NCBI GenBank assembly: GCA_917880885.1
Contig: OU862934.1
Location: forward strand, 34,022,734-34,086,733
Origin: Limnephilus marmoratus
Lineage: Eukaryota > Arthropoda > Insecta > Trichoptera > Limnephilidae
Direction of reading: 5' to 3'
DNA: 64,000 bases
Below, piece by piece: positions 10,250-21,154 of this stretch (positions are counted from its first letter, which is position 1; every line of letters starts with the position of its first letter). The notes beneath the pieces are model-generated. The model did not search any database. It was not told where the DNA came from and was given only the letters and a program-made list of their open reading frames with translations. Both the position numbers and the translations under genes were made by a program.

Positions 10250-11480
10250 TGTTGCAGATTCAGTCACCCAACATGCAGGCGGACACAGGTTTAGTTTACA
10301 GTTCACCCAACTGACAGCAAACCTTCAAATCTTTCCATACCGTTATGATTACACAAGTAAAGTGGAGATGGAACCATATCCAGATGAGAAAGTGTTGGCG
10401 GTCCTCGCAAAGTTATCGTACTCTGATTGTATGGGATATCTGGACCTGCCTGAATATTCCAAAACAAACGGATATTTGGGCTGCGTCTATTGGAACCCTT
10501 CGCAGCAGCAGATAGCCATAGCACATAGAGGAATGGACCACTTTCCGCTAACGGAAAAGGTATTTATTATAATAAATACACAGTGCACACGTTCCCCGCA
10601 ATCACTTTCAGTTTCGCAGACGAAATCAAGAAAACAATTCTAGGATTAAACATCTTAAAACAAGCGCAGTCACTTAGTTTTGTCCTTAAGTAGTCATTCA
10701 CTGAGAGGGTTGCTGGGAACAACCCAAGAGGGAAGGCAGTGGCTTTTGCAGGAAAGCCAGCCCCGGTGACAGTCTGCACTTACATATTCTGGCTTTGGAC
10801 AGTCCGGGTGTGGAGGATATATTGATAAAAATAAGCAGAGACTATGACATACGATACTACCGTTCCATGAGCACAAAACAGTTAGACATCCCCACCTCCT
10901 TTGTCACTTCAAAACTTGTGATCAGCCCTGACATCCAAACGACAGTTCAGAGATAATGTCATTAAAAAATAACTTTAATTATCCATATTACCAAAAAAGG
11001 TCAATGTGACCAATGCCATGCATTAAAAAATATTTCGCATCTGTCTGATGAACAGACAGAAGCTATCATTTTGCATTGTGACGTAAAAGAGTTTGCGAAC
11101 AATCTGAAAAATACCAGCAAAGCTGAAGCTATCACTTCCAAAATAGTCACATGCATCAACTCCTAAAGCATGGTAAATCCAGAGCTATGCAGATATTATG
11201 ATGTGTGTTACAATCACTCCACGTACACAAAGTATTTGGATGAGGCTGTAAGGGGGGTCCCTAACCTAAACCAAGCGAACAGCCAAGAAAACACTAGCCT
11301 CTGGGACTATGGGAAATGCTCATGAAAATAAACAGAGATTATGACATACATTACAACCACTCCATGTGTACAAAGCATTTAGACATCACCATCTTCATTG
11401 CTACTTTAAATCTAGTGAACAGCACTGGCCTCCAGACGTGGGAGGTCAATATCAGATTTATTTACTTACTTATTTATTTA
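10250..11480 (+). pseudogene. Second lipase-like copy, broken
   Basis: A head-to-tail relative of 9345-10221. It carries EKVLAVLAKLSYSDCMGYLDLPEY, GYLGCVYWNPSQQQIAIAHRGM, SHSLRG in place of GHSLRG near 10695, LDSPGVEDILIKIS and KQLDIP near 10880, then a divergent 3' part with YDVCYNHSTYTKYLD and a second partial 3' repeat (IMTYITTTP, LDIT) to about 11480. Several frameshifts and stops are present. The loss of Gly before the elbow Ser and the other breaks mark it as dead. Confidence 0.55.
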
Positions 11481-11564
11481 TTTATTTACGCCTTTTTTCG
11501 GGGCTTTTACAAGTGCACCTAAACTGTACAAAGGTTTATTAAACTTAGAAAATTTCAATTCATT

Positions 11565-11695
11565 CAGAGCTCTGTACGAGCGCCTCAACAGCGCTGGAGG
11601 TCGTAGGCCAACGGTTGATCATAATTTGATTGATTTGGGCCAAATTTGTTGGCGGACTGATTTTATTCAGAACCAGCTCGTTTGGTGTCGCCTGA
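11565..11695 (+). mobile_element. R2-like shards
   Basis: Two short pieces of the R2-like frame are joined out of order: RALY plus GGRRPT (from the RT palm) at 11568-11612, and GQICWRTDFIQNQLVWC (from the thumb/linker) at 11635-11692. They are followed at once by the RT finger part of copy 2. This is a rearranged patch, not an insertion. Confidence 0.6.
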
Positions 11696-11696
11696 C

Positions 11697-12582
11697 TGGC
11701 GCCTGCGCGGACGGTATTCATCGCCAAGTCCGGAAATCAAAATCCAGGGCCACTTGACTACAAACCGATAACGGTACAGTCAGTAATACTAAGACATCTA
11801 CATAAGATCTTGGCGTACCGCCTCGGCCGTGCCGACGTCATCGACAGTCGACAGCGAGTTTTCCGCAACGCCATCGGCGTTGCGGACAATCTATTCGCGA
11901 TGCAAACTATACTTTGGCATTCGAGAAATGAAACGAAAAGCCTGCATATGGCTGTCGTTGACGTCGCAAAGGCTTTCGATTCTGTGTCACACGAAGCCTT
12001 GTTGGACGCCCTCGTACAGATCGGCTGTCCTACTCCATTCGTGGAGTACGTAAGGGCGCTGTACGGGGGAGCCACAACGACGCTCGAGATCGGAGGCCAA
12101 CGGTCGGGGCGAATACCCGTCCGCAGAGGCGTCAGGCAAGGAGATCCACTCTCCCCTTTACTTTTTAACCTAGTTATTGACATCGCACTCAGGAATATTC
12201 CAACGTACATCGGCTATAGAATGGGACGAAAAAATATAAATGCGTTAGCTTTTGCCGACGACGTGTGCCTCCTAGCAACAACGGAGTCAGGCCTTCAGGA
12301 GGCCCTTCAGGCGTTTGGAGACGCTCTGGCGATATGGGGGTTGAACCTAAACCCCACCAAGAGTCTCACAGTGTCCCTCGTGGCTTCGGGTAGACAGAAG
12401 CGGGTAAAGTCTACCTTATGTCTACCTGGAAATACCTGGGACTGAACTTTGGACTCGGTGGGGTTACAGGTACAGCCGAATTACTGACGGTTCTAAATGA
12501 GAAACTAAAGAGAATAACAAAAGGAGCTCTTAAGCCGCAACAGAGGCTCAGGATACTCGAGACGTATCTAGTACCGTTCTAG
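11697..12582 (+). pseudogene. R2-like copy 2, reverse transcriptase
   Basis: RT of an R2-clade element: TVFIAK, LDYKPITVQSVILRHLHKIL, RQRVFRNAIGVADNLFAMQT, VVDVAKAFDSVSHEALLDAL, VRRGVRQGDPLSPLLFNLVID and the catalytic FADD at 12251-12262. The frame is open from 11810 to 12445. A frameshift follows, and STWKYLGLNFGLGGVTGTAE and LKPQQRLRILETYL continue in another frame to about 12580. Both ends are truncated; neither the finger/Myb head nor the endonuclease is present. It matches copies 4, 6 and 7 closely in motif content. Confidence 0.85.
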
Positions 12583-13440
12583 CTCTCAGCCAGACAAGCC
12601 ACATTAAATTCGCTCCCGTTATTTTCAAAATTAAAAATACTTGCCGGTCACTTACAACAAAAATTTTTGCACCATCAGGTGCATCTCCCAAAGGGCTACC
12701 TGCCCACAGTTTTTGTTTTTTAATTTTAGTGTTTTTTAGTGACTTTCTTAGTGATAAAGTGTAAAAAACCAAACTTTTGCCGCTAATAGCAGATGTTGGT
12801 ACATCCCCCAACATCAAATACTTTCATAGTGTGTATACTAGTGTCCCCCACAAACCTTCAAAACAATCATTTCGAAAAGACGATTTTTTAGTGCTAAATT
12901 TTAGTGATTAGTGAAAAAACAGTGTTTTGACTTATAAACTGTGCTTAAACTTAATTCTTTAGTGATAAATCTAACTTTAATCGACGGGAAATAAAATTCG
13001 GCGTTGTTTGACACCCGGTTCGTCAAGTTCTGTGCAAGTTTAGTGCCTCTAATTCCGATTTGCGCCAAAAACACGTGGTGAATTTGTTGTTCTTCGGTGA
13101 TAGGTACGGCGGCCATCTTGGTTTCTTCTGGAAGCTTCTAGAAGAATCGAGAACGTTCCATTTGGTCGACGCCTAGGTACTTACAGAACACATGGTGAAT
13201 TTGTTGCTCAGGTACTCACCGATATTTTTGAACCGTGACTTTTTTCGGATCCCTAAGGGGAGCGTGGGGCTTTGACTTAGAGTATTTGTGAATTGTGACT
13301 TCTTCCGGATCCCTAAGGCGAGTGTGGTGATTTGAATTAGTGCTACAACTTACCCCCCCCCCTCCAGCTTAGAACCCCCCCCACCCCCCCCAACCCCCCC
13401 CCAACTCCCCCCAACCCAACCCCCCCACAAAAAATTAACA
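12583..13440 (+). other. Retroelement-like 5' UTR, AT-rich, ending in a C-rich tract
   Basis: A non-coding stretch with many TTTAGTG and GTGATTAGTG motifs. A CCTAAGG(C/G)GAGTGTGG-like pair occurs near 13250 and 13310, and a run of C tracts lies at 13351-13430, just before a gag-like frame starting at 13441. The position suggests the leader of an unidentified retroelement. Confidence 0.4.
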
Positions 13441-13924
13441 ATGATCTCCGACGCAGTTTTGTCTTGCGAGTCGGATGGTGCGGGTCCCGACCTCGGGAAA
13501 GAGTCAGAAGCTTGGAGAAATTCCATCCAGGTCCAAATAGACGCGTTGAACAAGTCCCTTAACTTGGGCCCGCGTCCAAAGGGTAAAAGGAGATCTAAAA
13601 AGCCGGTCAAAGTAACTGACATTGGCTCTGATTCTGACTCCGACATGGATACTGAAACAATAAACCCCCTTCCCGGTCCCAGTGGGGTCTCCATCGTGGG
13701 CATCCACCCCCCAGCCCCCATTGCAGGCAACAAGAAGCGAGCAAGAATTAGTGACTCTCCTAATAGTCAGTTGGCACTTGCGGAATCTACCCGCAAGGCC
13801 TATCTATCCCGGCCATGGAGAAGTGCCACAAAATCAGGTGTATTGTTACTGATGGCTCCAACAAACTTAACAAAACAGATAAGGGCGCTCTCAACCTACT
13901 CTTGGACGACTTGATGAGTGACAT
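13441..13924 (+). pseudogene. Gag/ORF1-like fragment
   Basis: The frame from 13441 reads as an acidic and basic low-complexity head (KGKRRSKKP, IGSDSDSDMDTE, LPGPSG), then NKKRARISDSPNSQLALAESTRKAYL. After a frameshift near 13810, MEKCHKIRCIVTDGSN and ALNLLLDDLMSDITHLM continue in another frame. Such heads with short charged motifs are usual in ORF1/Gag proteins of non-LTR elements. No zinc knuckle is seen, so the assignment is tentative. It is fused to R2-like sequence at about 13925. Confidence 0.45.
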
Positions 13925-14455
13925 CACCCACTTGATGCTTACTCATGGAATGGTATTTGGAAGAGTAACGGCTGAACTACTGGAGCGATTAGACCGCCAG
14001 GTGCGAGCGGCTGTGCGGAGGTGGCTCGACCTACCTAAGGACACGCCATTGGGCTATTTTCACGCCTCTATCAAAGATGGAGGGTTAGGTCTACCGAGTT
14101 TTACATACTCCATCCCTTGCCTCAGAGCCGCAAGGATCAAAAACCTCCAGCGGACCGGACTGCCGCTGGGCCAGGGCGTACTGGCAGACTGGATTCGTCC
14201 AGAACCAGCTCTCCTGGTGCCAGCGGCGGCTCGGAAAGCTGGGCGTCCGCGATACCAAGGACATTCGAACGCACTGGGCCAAGCGACTATATGAAAGTAA
14301 CGATGGAGCTGAGCTTAAGGAAAGCAGGGGATGCAAATATTCCACCGACTGGATCCTTCCGAATTCCGAAGGCATCCCCGCAGCCGACTACATTAGCCAT
14401 CATAAGGTGCATATAATTGCCCTGCCTACCCGCGTTGAAAGTTGGAGGTTAAGAA
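13925..14455 (+). pseudogene. R2-like copy 3, thumb and linker region
   Basis: LTHGMVFGRVTAELLERLDRQVRAAV, TPLGYFHA, GGLGLPSFTYSIPCLRAARIK and RTGLPLGQ are read in one frame to about 14170. After a frameshift, TGFVQNQLSWCQRR, GCKYSTDWILPNSEGIPAADY and HKVHIIALPTRV follow. This is the part between RT and the C-terminal zinc knuckle of R2-clade proteins. RT palm and endonuclease are missing. Confidence 0.8.
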
Positions 14456-14517
14456 TACCCAGGAAACAAAGGCACCATATATCCAGGCCTTCATGACCCT
14501 ATAAAAGAGGGACCAGT

Positions 14518-14636
14518 AATGAGGGCAGCCGGAATAGAAAATCTCCGGTGATCTGGGCTGCCGTTCCGCCAATTCTGTTGGAGGAATGAATTTATTCAGG
14601 ACCAGCTGAGTTAGTGCCGGTTCGGCGGTTTAACAA
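14518..14636 (+). mobile_element. R2-like shard
   Basis: A decayed piece reading RAAGIENLR-SGLPF, CWRNEFIQDQLS and CRF. It duplicates a part already present in copy 3, so it comes from another copy. It directly precedes an R2-like 5' leader. Confidence 0.55.
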
Positions 14637-15120
14637 ACTGGAGGTAAAGAAAAACGGAGGTGCTTAAATTGCAGTGTCTCCTACTATTAATCCTTGAAAC
14701 GACTCCACTGTGACATCGGCATACATTTAACTAAAGTGCCGGCTTCAATAACGTAACACCGGAGTCAACAGACGAGCACTTCCAGCCAGAGATTCATGGG
14801 GGTTGCAAGAGTTGCCTAGCATCTGCATGTCCCCCAAAACAAAAGTACAAATATGAATAGAAACAATAACAGCCTCGGACCGTTAATGGGAAGTACCGAC
14901 GAGTCTCCCGCGTGTTTGTACCTGCTTGCAGGGGAGGTTTCACGGAGAACCGACCCGGCAACCGTAACTTATGATGAAAATATGGAACCTGAAAGTATGT
15001 GTTGTGGGGAGTGTGGACACAACATTTCGTACCAAATGTAAGAGCGCCATCAAAGGAAAAATAGCGGAGGACCAGGATCGGTTGAAAGCGAGCCCCCGTC
15101 AGCTGACTGAATAATGTTAA
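14637..15120 (+). pseudogene. R2-like 5' leader and broken N-terminus
   Basis: The leader at 14637-14852 shares ACTGGAGGTAAAG, GGCTTAAATTGCAGTGTCTCC-like and GACATCGGCA boxes with 26289-26398. The frame at 14853-15041 starts MNRNNN and has STDESPACLYLLAGEV, matching the head of copy 1. The zinc finger is cut: only CGECG of the Cys pair remains before a stop. The rest of the element is absent, and lipase-like sequence follows at about 15145. Confidence 0.65.
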
Positions 15121-15144
15121 CCACAGCACATAAGAAAAATCCAT

Positions 15145-15480
15145 AAAACAATGGATATTTGGGCTGCGTTTATTTCAACCTTTCAGAGCAGCAGGTGGTC
15201 ATAGCACATAGAGGAACGGGCCACTATAGGCCGATGGAAAAGGTGTTTATTTCAGCAACATAAAGCACACATTGCCTGTAGTCACTTTCGCAGACAAAAT
15301 AAAGGAAGCAATTTTGGAAATAAATAAACAACAAAGCTTGGCTTTGTACAATGGCTTGTCCATTAGGGCATTCCCTGTGAGTATAGCTAGCAAGGGTCAC
15401 AGCAATTGCACTGAAACACCTGAAGAGGGAGGGAGGTGGCTTTTGCAGGAACCATGCTAATACTCTGGCCATGAACAGCC
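15145..15480 (+). pseudogene. Lipase-like fragment with AHRGT and GHS boxes
   Basis: Reads NGYLGCVYFNLSEQQVVIAHRGT, then in another frame VVTFADKIKEAILEINKQQ and, later, SKGHSNC..EEGGRWLLQE. AHRGT, TFADKIKKAI and the GHS position follow the same order as in the near full-length copy at 9345-10221. There are at least two frameshifts. Confidence 0.6.
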
Positions 15481-15820
15481 CGGGGGGGTTTTTGATGCTT
15501 TCGGCATCATGAGTCATCCTGTCGACCGTCTAAGCCAGGATGTAAAAATAATAGCAGGCGCCATTAAACCGCTTAAGCCTTCTCAAGGAGACCGATAATT
15601 GTATGCGGGTTCGGTCTCCTCTTTTCATGCAAAAACCTAGGATTTAAAAGCATTATTTGGCACACACCTCAATCTTTTACTAAGTTAAACAGCGGAGTAA
15701 ATGTCAACTCAGACTGAGAATTTAATTTTACGACTTTACGTCTTTATTTTAAGTTGCTAAATAGACCACCAACTCTGGAGAGTAGTGTCTCATCGGCCCA
15801 GAGGATAAACTAACACCGCC
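15481..15820. other. No gene seen
   Basis: A short inverted pair, TCAAGGAGACCGATAATTG and CGGTCTCCTCTTTT, lies near 15592-15627. Nothing else is recognised. Confidence 0.4.
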
Positions 15821-16219
15821 TTGAATAACACGACCATAGAAATCCCCGAGCCCAGACCGGAGCCTCGGCAGAATCTGGACAACAGCCGCGCATTAACAAA
15901 ATGGGGGGTTTTAAATAAAACGATCAAGCTCCAAGGGGGGTGTGGGTGGTGTCAACCACCTATACGGCCCCCATCCAAGCACGAACAACTCAATATGGAG
16001 CCTCGGACCTCGGACCTGCTACCATCGCAATATATAATTTTTACCGCGGCAACGCAATGCGAGGCGGGTCACGCTGTATATACTCACAGCGACACGGCAG
16101 GCCAGAGGCAAATTAATTCTACGTCGCCAGTTAGACTTGGGGCGGGCGACAAGATGGACAACTCAACAGTCTGGAACTTTCAAACAAGGCCGACGTTCTT
16201 CAATCACGATCATGGCTAA
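15821..16219 (+). CDS. Open frame, unidentified
   Basis: 132 codons of moderately GC-rich sequence with many Thr, Arg and Pro codons (IEIPEPRPEPRQ, CGWCQPPIRPPSKHE). I recognise no domain. The composition differs from the AT-rich flanks, which suggests an inserted element, perhaps a retroelement leader. Chance is possible. Confidence 0.25.
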   Translation: MNNTTIEIPEPRPEPRQNLDNSRALTKWGVLNKTIKLQGGCGWCQPPIRPPSKHEQLNMEPRTSDLLPSQYIIFTAATQCEAGHAVYTHSDTAGQRQINSTSPVRLGAGDKMDNSTVWNFQTRPTFFNHDHG

Positions 16220-16680
16220 CTACGTACCGTAACCTTTTAGTTGTATTTTAGATTATCATGGTTTATTATAGTAAATTTCAAGTCATATCCTTCACTTTGG
16301 GATATTAAAAAATACAATGAGATGGCGTCCATACTTACATTATTATTTTGTATAGATCTTGCTAGAACTTTTCATCACATCATAGAGATAATCTCAATTT
16401 AACAATAATACTCTTTACTAAGATTTTCTTCGAGCCTTAGGCGACCTTGAGATAATTATTCAAATCACATTAAAGTTAATTAGAGTCTCTTGCTAAATTA
16501 CTTATTGCTAATATACTGATTCTTTATTGGAACGGTTAATAAATTGATATGTTAATCTGAGCTAGCCATCTTTCTTTTCTTTGGGCACACATTTATTCAT
16601 GTCTTATTTTACAGAGTACACATTACACATTCCTATACATTTGACAATAATATAGTCACATTTTTATCATTACACACTGA
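16220..16680. other. No gene seen; AT-rich
   Basis: Low-GC spacer without recognisable repeats or frames. Confidence 0.5.
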
Positions 16681-17195
16681 CCCACACACGTGCTTGGATC
16701 GCCGGAGAGGGGGGGGCGCACCCCGATCCTCCGAAAGCAGTACCAGAAGTAACCACAACACCGACGAATCCGCAGGAGTATAAATGAGGCTGTGAGGACA
16801 CCGCCGCCGCTAGCAAGGGAGCAGACAGACGTATGGAACCACCTTGATGCTCCTCGGGCTGACTTGGCAGCCCAACAGGGGTACAGGAGATGCTCCTGTC
16901 CCTTATTACAGACACATCCGAGTTATTTAAACGTTTAAGCAACACTATTGATGACCTCTTGCCCCGCTTCCCTAAGGCAGAATTTGTGGTCCTAGGGGAC
17001 TGGGATTTGGCGGCCCACCAAGGTTATAAGAGTTCGATTCTCTTGGCAGTAGTTAATAAAGCTCTGGACGAAGAGGACGGCCAGGATTTACTGAATGGTT
17101 CTGAGCGATCTTTCCGCCTAATGAACGGAGGCCCAATAATCTCAAGTGACCTAATATGGTCCTGTACATTTTCTGACTATACAGAGTTTGAATAA
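16681..17195 (+). pseudogene. Conserved frame, LINE endonuclease-like start
   Basis: The frame 16890-17195 reads DDLLPRFPKAEFVVLGDWDLA, which resembles the AEVVVLGDFN strand of APE-type LINE endonucleases, then a segment I do not recognise: YKSSILLAVVNKALDEEDGQ, LLNGSERSFRLMNGG and IISSDL. The same composite occurs at 26402-26713 with few changes, so the unit was duplicated as a block. The Asn of GDFN is replaced by Asp in GDWD. Function unknown. Confidence 0.4.
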
Positions 17196-17239
17196 ACAGT
17201 ATATGTACATATTTATGCAGCATCGCATTCATTTATCAA

Positions 17240-17690
17240 ATCTCTGAGGGCATCCCCGCAGCGGACTAATATAAAATTCATAACATTCTGTGGTGATGTG
17301 TAGGGAAACTTTTGGAGAGAAGATCTAGACCACTATAAAATCAACGACTGATCAGAATTCTATTGTATATCGAGGATATCCCTATGGGATTCCACTTGGA
17401 CTTGCTGACAAATACTTCCATGAAAACTTAAAATGAATAGTTAATCTATTCTAAAGAATAATTTTTCTGTTCACTAACTTGGATAGATTATGAGTTATCT
17501 GTATTTTTTTAATTTACTCGACCTCGAGATGGAGATGGAGATAGCCGGAGGAGGTTGCTTTTATAAATTAATACCGCCCGGGGGCGGGGGGAGAAAGTAA
17601 AATCGTTTCAAAATTATGTTAAATCATTTAGCAAAATTCTGTCTGAATCACTTGCATCGTATACGGGTAGAATGTATAAGTAGAATAGAA
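17240..17690 (+). mobile_element. R2-like shards: linker motif and 3' UTR
   Basis: TCTGAGGGCATCCCCGCAGC near 17244 is the SEGIPAAD motif of the R2-like linker. From about 17570, a GGGGGGAGAAAGTAAAATCG and TTTCAAAATTATGTTAAATC stretch matches the R2-like 3' UTRs at 22500-22600 and 48720-48800. The same pair of shards in the same order lies at 26710-26930. Confidence 0.55.
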
Positions 17691-17879
17691 ATGATCCATT
17701 CATTCATCGAACCTACACTGAGTAAAGTTCAGATTTTGACTATTACAAAGTCAGTCATCCTCCACATTGCTCCGCAATAATTTTCCTCTAAATTAAAAAA
17801 AATACCTTAAAACAATATAAAAATAGTTGTAATAGGTGCATGACAGTCGGTTCTCCGGCACCCACCGTTAACCGGGTGA

Positions 17880-18063
17880 GAAAACACAAGTCTAATAGAC
17901 ATCATTACTTCTTCAAACTTTGCAAACAAACGACTGCAGTATATAATATAAGTTAAAGCACTGATCGTAGCAAAGTCCTATTTTGACTAGAACACTTTTG
18001 TCCAACTGTCCATGTTGCAGATTCCGTCTCCATAACACTAAATCTCTCTGTTCCCAACATGCT
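17880..18063 (+). pseudogene. Lipase-like 5' block (leader and first codons)
   Basis: CTTCTTCAAACTTTGCAAAC, TGTCCATGTTGCAGATTCC and CTGTTCCCAACATG match the blocks at 27150-27316 and 48840-48990, where they precede an ATG followed by QADRDLIYSS. Here the copy ends right at the ATG and R2-like sequence begins. Confidence 0.55.
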
Positions 18064-18701
18064 ATTATAATAAGGCTCTTCGTGGCGAAAATATTGAAGT
18101 TGAATTTTCGGATTGGCTAACTTCGGTCTTTCCACGAAAAACTCGTAGAACAACTAATAATAATCATGATGATATTGTGCTTACCCAAAGGAAATAAAAC
18201 AGCTTGAGAGAAGACTTATTTATCGTCGAGCAAAAGCCAGATGGCTAAAAGAACCAGGTACAATAGCTAGGGAGATTCTTACTGGTAAAGCCACAGATGC
18301 TACTAATATGCCACCTTTAAATGCATTTGTGGAAGCTTGGAAACCCATTTTTGGAGAACAAAGCTTACCCTTTATGGATAATCAAACTACACCTCCTATT
18401 AAAGACTCCCTAGCTAATATTATGCTGCAACGGATAAGTCCTGATGAAGCTTATCGTTTAAGAGTTAAAGTCTCAACTGCAGCTGGACCTGATGGTATTA
18501 GTGCCAGACAGTGGGGTAAGACCCCACAATGTATCTCTCAAGCTGTTTTGAACATTCTTTTAATTACGGGTAAACCTCCTGCGATACTGATGCCTGCGCG
18601 GACTGTATTCATTGCCAAGACTGATGAACCCAGTCAAAATCCTTTGCAATATAGACCTATTACTGTTCAATCAGTAATCTTAAGACATTTTCATAGTCAT
18701 T
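18064..18701 (+). pseudogene. R2-like copy 4, pre-RT and RT fingers
   Basis: Reads KALRGENIEVEFSDWL, then LERRLIYRRAKARWLKEPGTI, PLNAFVEAWKPIFGEQ, VSTAAGPDGISARQWGKTPQC, ARTVFIAKTDEPSQ and LQYRPITVQSVILRHFHSHF. The last 130 codons or so lie in a frame that runs without a stop into an unrelated LINE RT (18702 on), which creates a chimeric 293-codon frame at 18308-19189. The R2-like RT palm is missing here; the element resumes at 20516. Confidence 0.8.
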
Positions 18702-20515
18702 TTCACGTCGAGCTGACGTCATTGACAAGTATAGAAGAAATTAACAAAAATATCCCAATCATAAAAGAAGAAGAAATTTTCAATTTTGAAGAAAAAACTT
18801 GCGAATTCAAGTTCAAGAAAATAGACGGCCAGAAACTCCAAAGAATACTGTCCAACATCAAATCAAAGCCCAGCCAAGATGGGATCACAATTCAAATATT
18901 AAAAGATGCACTACCTGTAATAGGAGAACAGTTTCTTAGTTTAACAAACGAATCTTTAGAAACAGGGAAGTTTCCCGAATCATGGAAAACGTCTATGGTG
19001 ATACCGATCCCAAAGATTTCGAACTCAAAAAAATGTGAAGACTTTCGACCTGTAAATATGTTACCAAAATATGAGCAAGTGATGGAATACATAATTAAAT
19101 CTCAACTTGAAGAATACTTGGAAAATAATAGCATCCTTTGTGACGAACAATCTGGATTTAGGAACAATAATTCATGTGAAACAGCTTAAACAGCTTGTGA
19201 AAAACATGTGAAACAGCTTAATTACTTAAACAGTTAAATTTAGTGATAGATGATTGGAAGGAAGATATAGATAAAAACTTGTATACTGTTGCGGTGTTTT
19301 TAGATTTTCAAAGAGCTTTTGAAACAATAGGTAGAAAAAGAATTATTAAAAAATTTAAAAAATGTGGAATAAAAGGGAAAGAATTGGAATGGTTTAAAAA
19401 TTATTTAAGCAACAGACAACAAACAACAAAGATAAGAAAAATGTATCAAATCCGATTGAAAATATGTTGGGGGTACCGCAAGGATTGGTATTGGGTCCGA
19501 TATTGTTTATACTCTACATAAATGATATGGTAAAAATACTAAAACATTGCAAAATAAGACTATTTGCAGACGACGCACTGATTTATATTGCAAAAGATAT
19601 TTATGAGAAAGCAATCAAAAAGATAAATAGTGACTTAGAAACTTTGTCAAAATGGCACAAATTAAATAAATTGAAACTAAATGTAAATAAGACAAAATAC
19701 ATGCATATAGGTAGAACAGGTATGCATGATGAACAAATATGGTTTCTATAAATGGAGAAATAATAAAAAAAGTGGAAGAAATTAAATATCTTGGTGTCAT
19801 CATAGACTCAAAATTGAATTTCTCAAAAAATGCAGATTACACAATTAAAAAAATTGCAAAAAAATACCATTTCTTGGTAGAATCAGAAACAAAGTAAATA
19901 AAGAAACATGCCAGATAATATATAATACAATTATATCACCACACTTTAATTACTGTTCAAGTATTCTTTTTCTCTGGAATGAAGAGAAAATGAAAAAAAT
20001 GCAAATACTGCAAAATAAAGCAATGCGAATAATATTTAAGCGCAACATATACACACGGATACGAGATATGCTAAAAGAGCTAAATATGTTGACGGTGAAG
20101 CAAACTGTGTATTTGATTGTACTTATTTTTTTACATAAAATTAACATGGGGATGATGTCTAAGGAACTAAAAAGAAAAATACATTACAATAACGAAACAC
20201 ACGGACACGGGACAAGAAATTCAAAGCAAATTAGACTGCCGACAAGAAAAAAATCAAGCACCCAGAAATCTCTGATGTACCAGGCCGTCCAACTGTATAA
20301 CAACATCCCGAATGAAATTACTGAGATAGAAAATATAAATAAGTTTAAAAAAGAATTACGAAAGTATGTCTACCTTAATTATTAATGTCTTTATTTATGT
20401 GTAATATTTAAAGAATGATTATGTTTGCCAACCAATGTAAATGTTTATATCTTTATAAAATATTAGCATACACAAAGATGTGAGCTAACTTAAGATTAAT
20501 AAATAAATTAAATAA
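18702..20515 (+). mobile_element. LINE (Jockey/CR1-like) replacing the palm of R2-like copy 4
   Basis: Read in several frames: IEEINKNIPIIKEEEIFNFE, SNIKSKPSQDGITIQILKD, CEDFRPVNMLPKYEQ and DEQSGFRNNNSCET, then DFQRAFETIGRKRII, MLGVPQGLVLGPILFILYIND, CKIRLFADDALIY, YLGVIIDSKLNF and a C-terminal part ending KKELRKYVYLNY at 20382. A tail of AATAAATAAATTAAATAAAT lies at 20497-20516. RT catalytic boxes are present but the frame is broken near 19185, 19470 and 19745 and again before 19990. As R2-like palm sequence is absent at the junction, the insertion came with a deletion of the host element. Confidence 0.85.
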
Positions 20516-21154
20516 ATCTACATGGAAATATCTTGGCCTTAACTTTGGTTTAGGTGGAGTAACTAGCACTACCAAGCTTTTGACTGTCCTAATTGATGAA
20601 CTTAAGAGGATAACGCAAGGACCTCTTAAACCGCAACAAAGACTGCGAATACTTATAACATACCTGCTGCCATCTCTTATTCATGGGATGGTCTACGGAA
20701 GGGTAACTGCAGAACTGTTGGGGCGCTTAGACCGTCAGGTTAGAGCTGCCGTGCGTAAATGGTTAAGTCTGCCTATGGACACACCTTTAGGATATTTTCA
20801 TGCACCCATCAAAGAAGGAGGCCTCGGAATAATCAGCTTCTCTTACTCCATTCCCTATCTTAGAGCATCAAGAATTAAAGGAATTCAACGAACTGGATTC
20901 CCGGTGGGCCAAGCTTGTTGGCAGACTGGATTTATCCAGAACCAGCTCGCTTGGTGCCAACGCCAGCTCGTGAAATTAGGTGATGAAGTCAGAGCACATT
21001 GGGCAAAAGAATTGCACAATAGTAATGATGGAGCCGAACTTCTTGATAGCAAGGGATGCAAATATTCGACAAATTGGATTCTACCAAACTCTGAAGGCAT
21101 CCCTGCTAGAGACTACATCAATTATCATAAAGTGCATATTAATGCCTTACCTAC
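20516..21154 (+). pseudogene. R2-like copy 4, thumb and linker
   Basis: STWKYLGLNFGLGGVTSTTK, LKPQQRLRILITYLLPSLIH, GRVTAELLGRLDRQVRAAV, TPLGYFHAPIKEGGLGI, TGFIQNQLAWCQR, GCKYSTNWILPNSEGIPARD and YHKVHINALPT are in one frame from 20580. It continues the same copy as 18064-18701. It is cut after ALPTP by a second LINE fragment. Confidence 0.85.
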
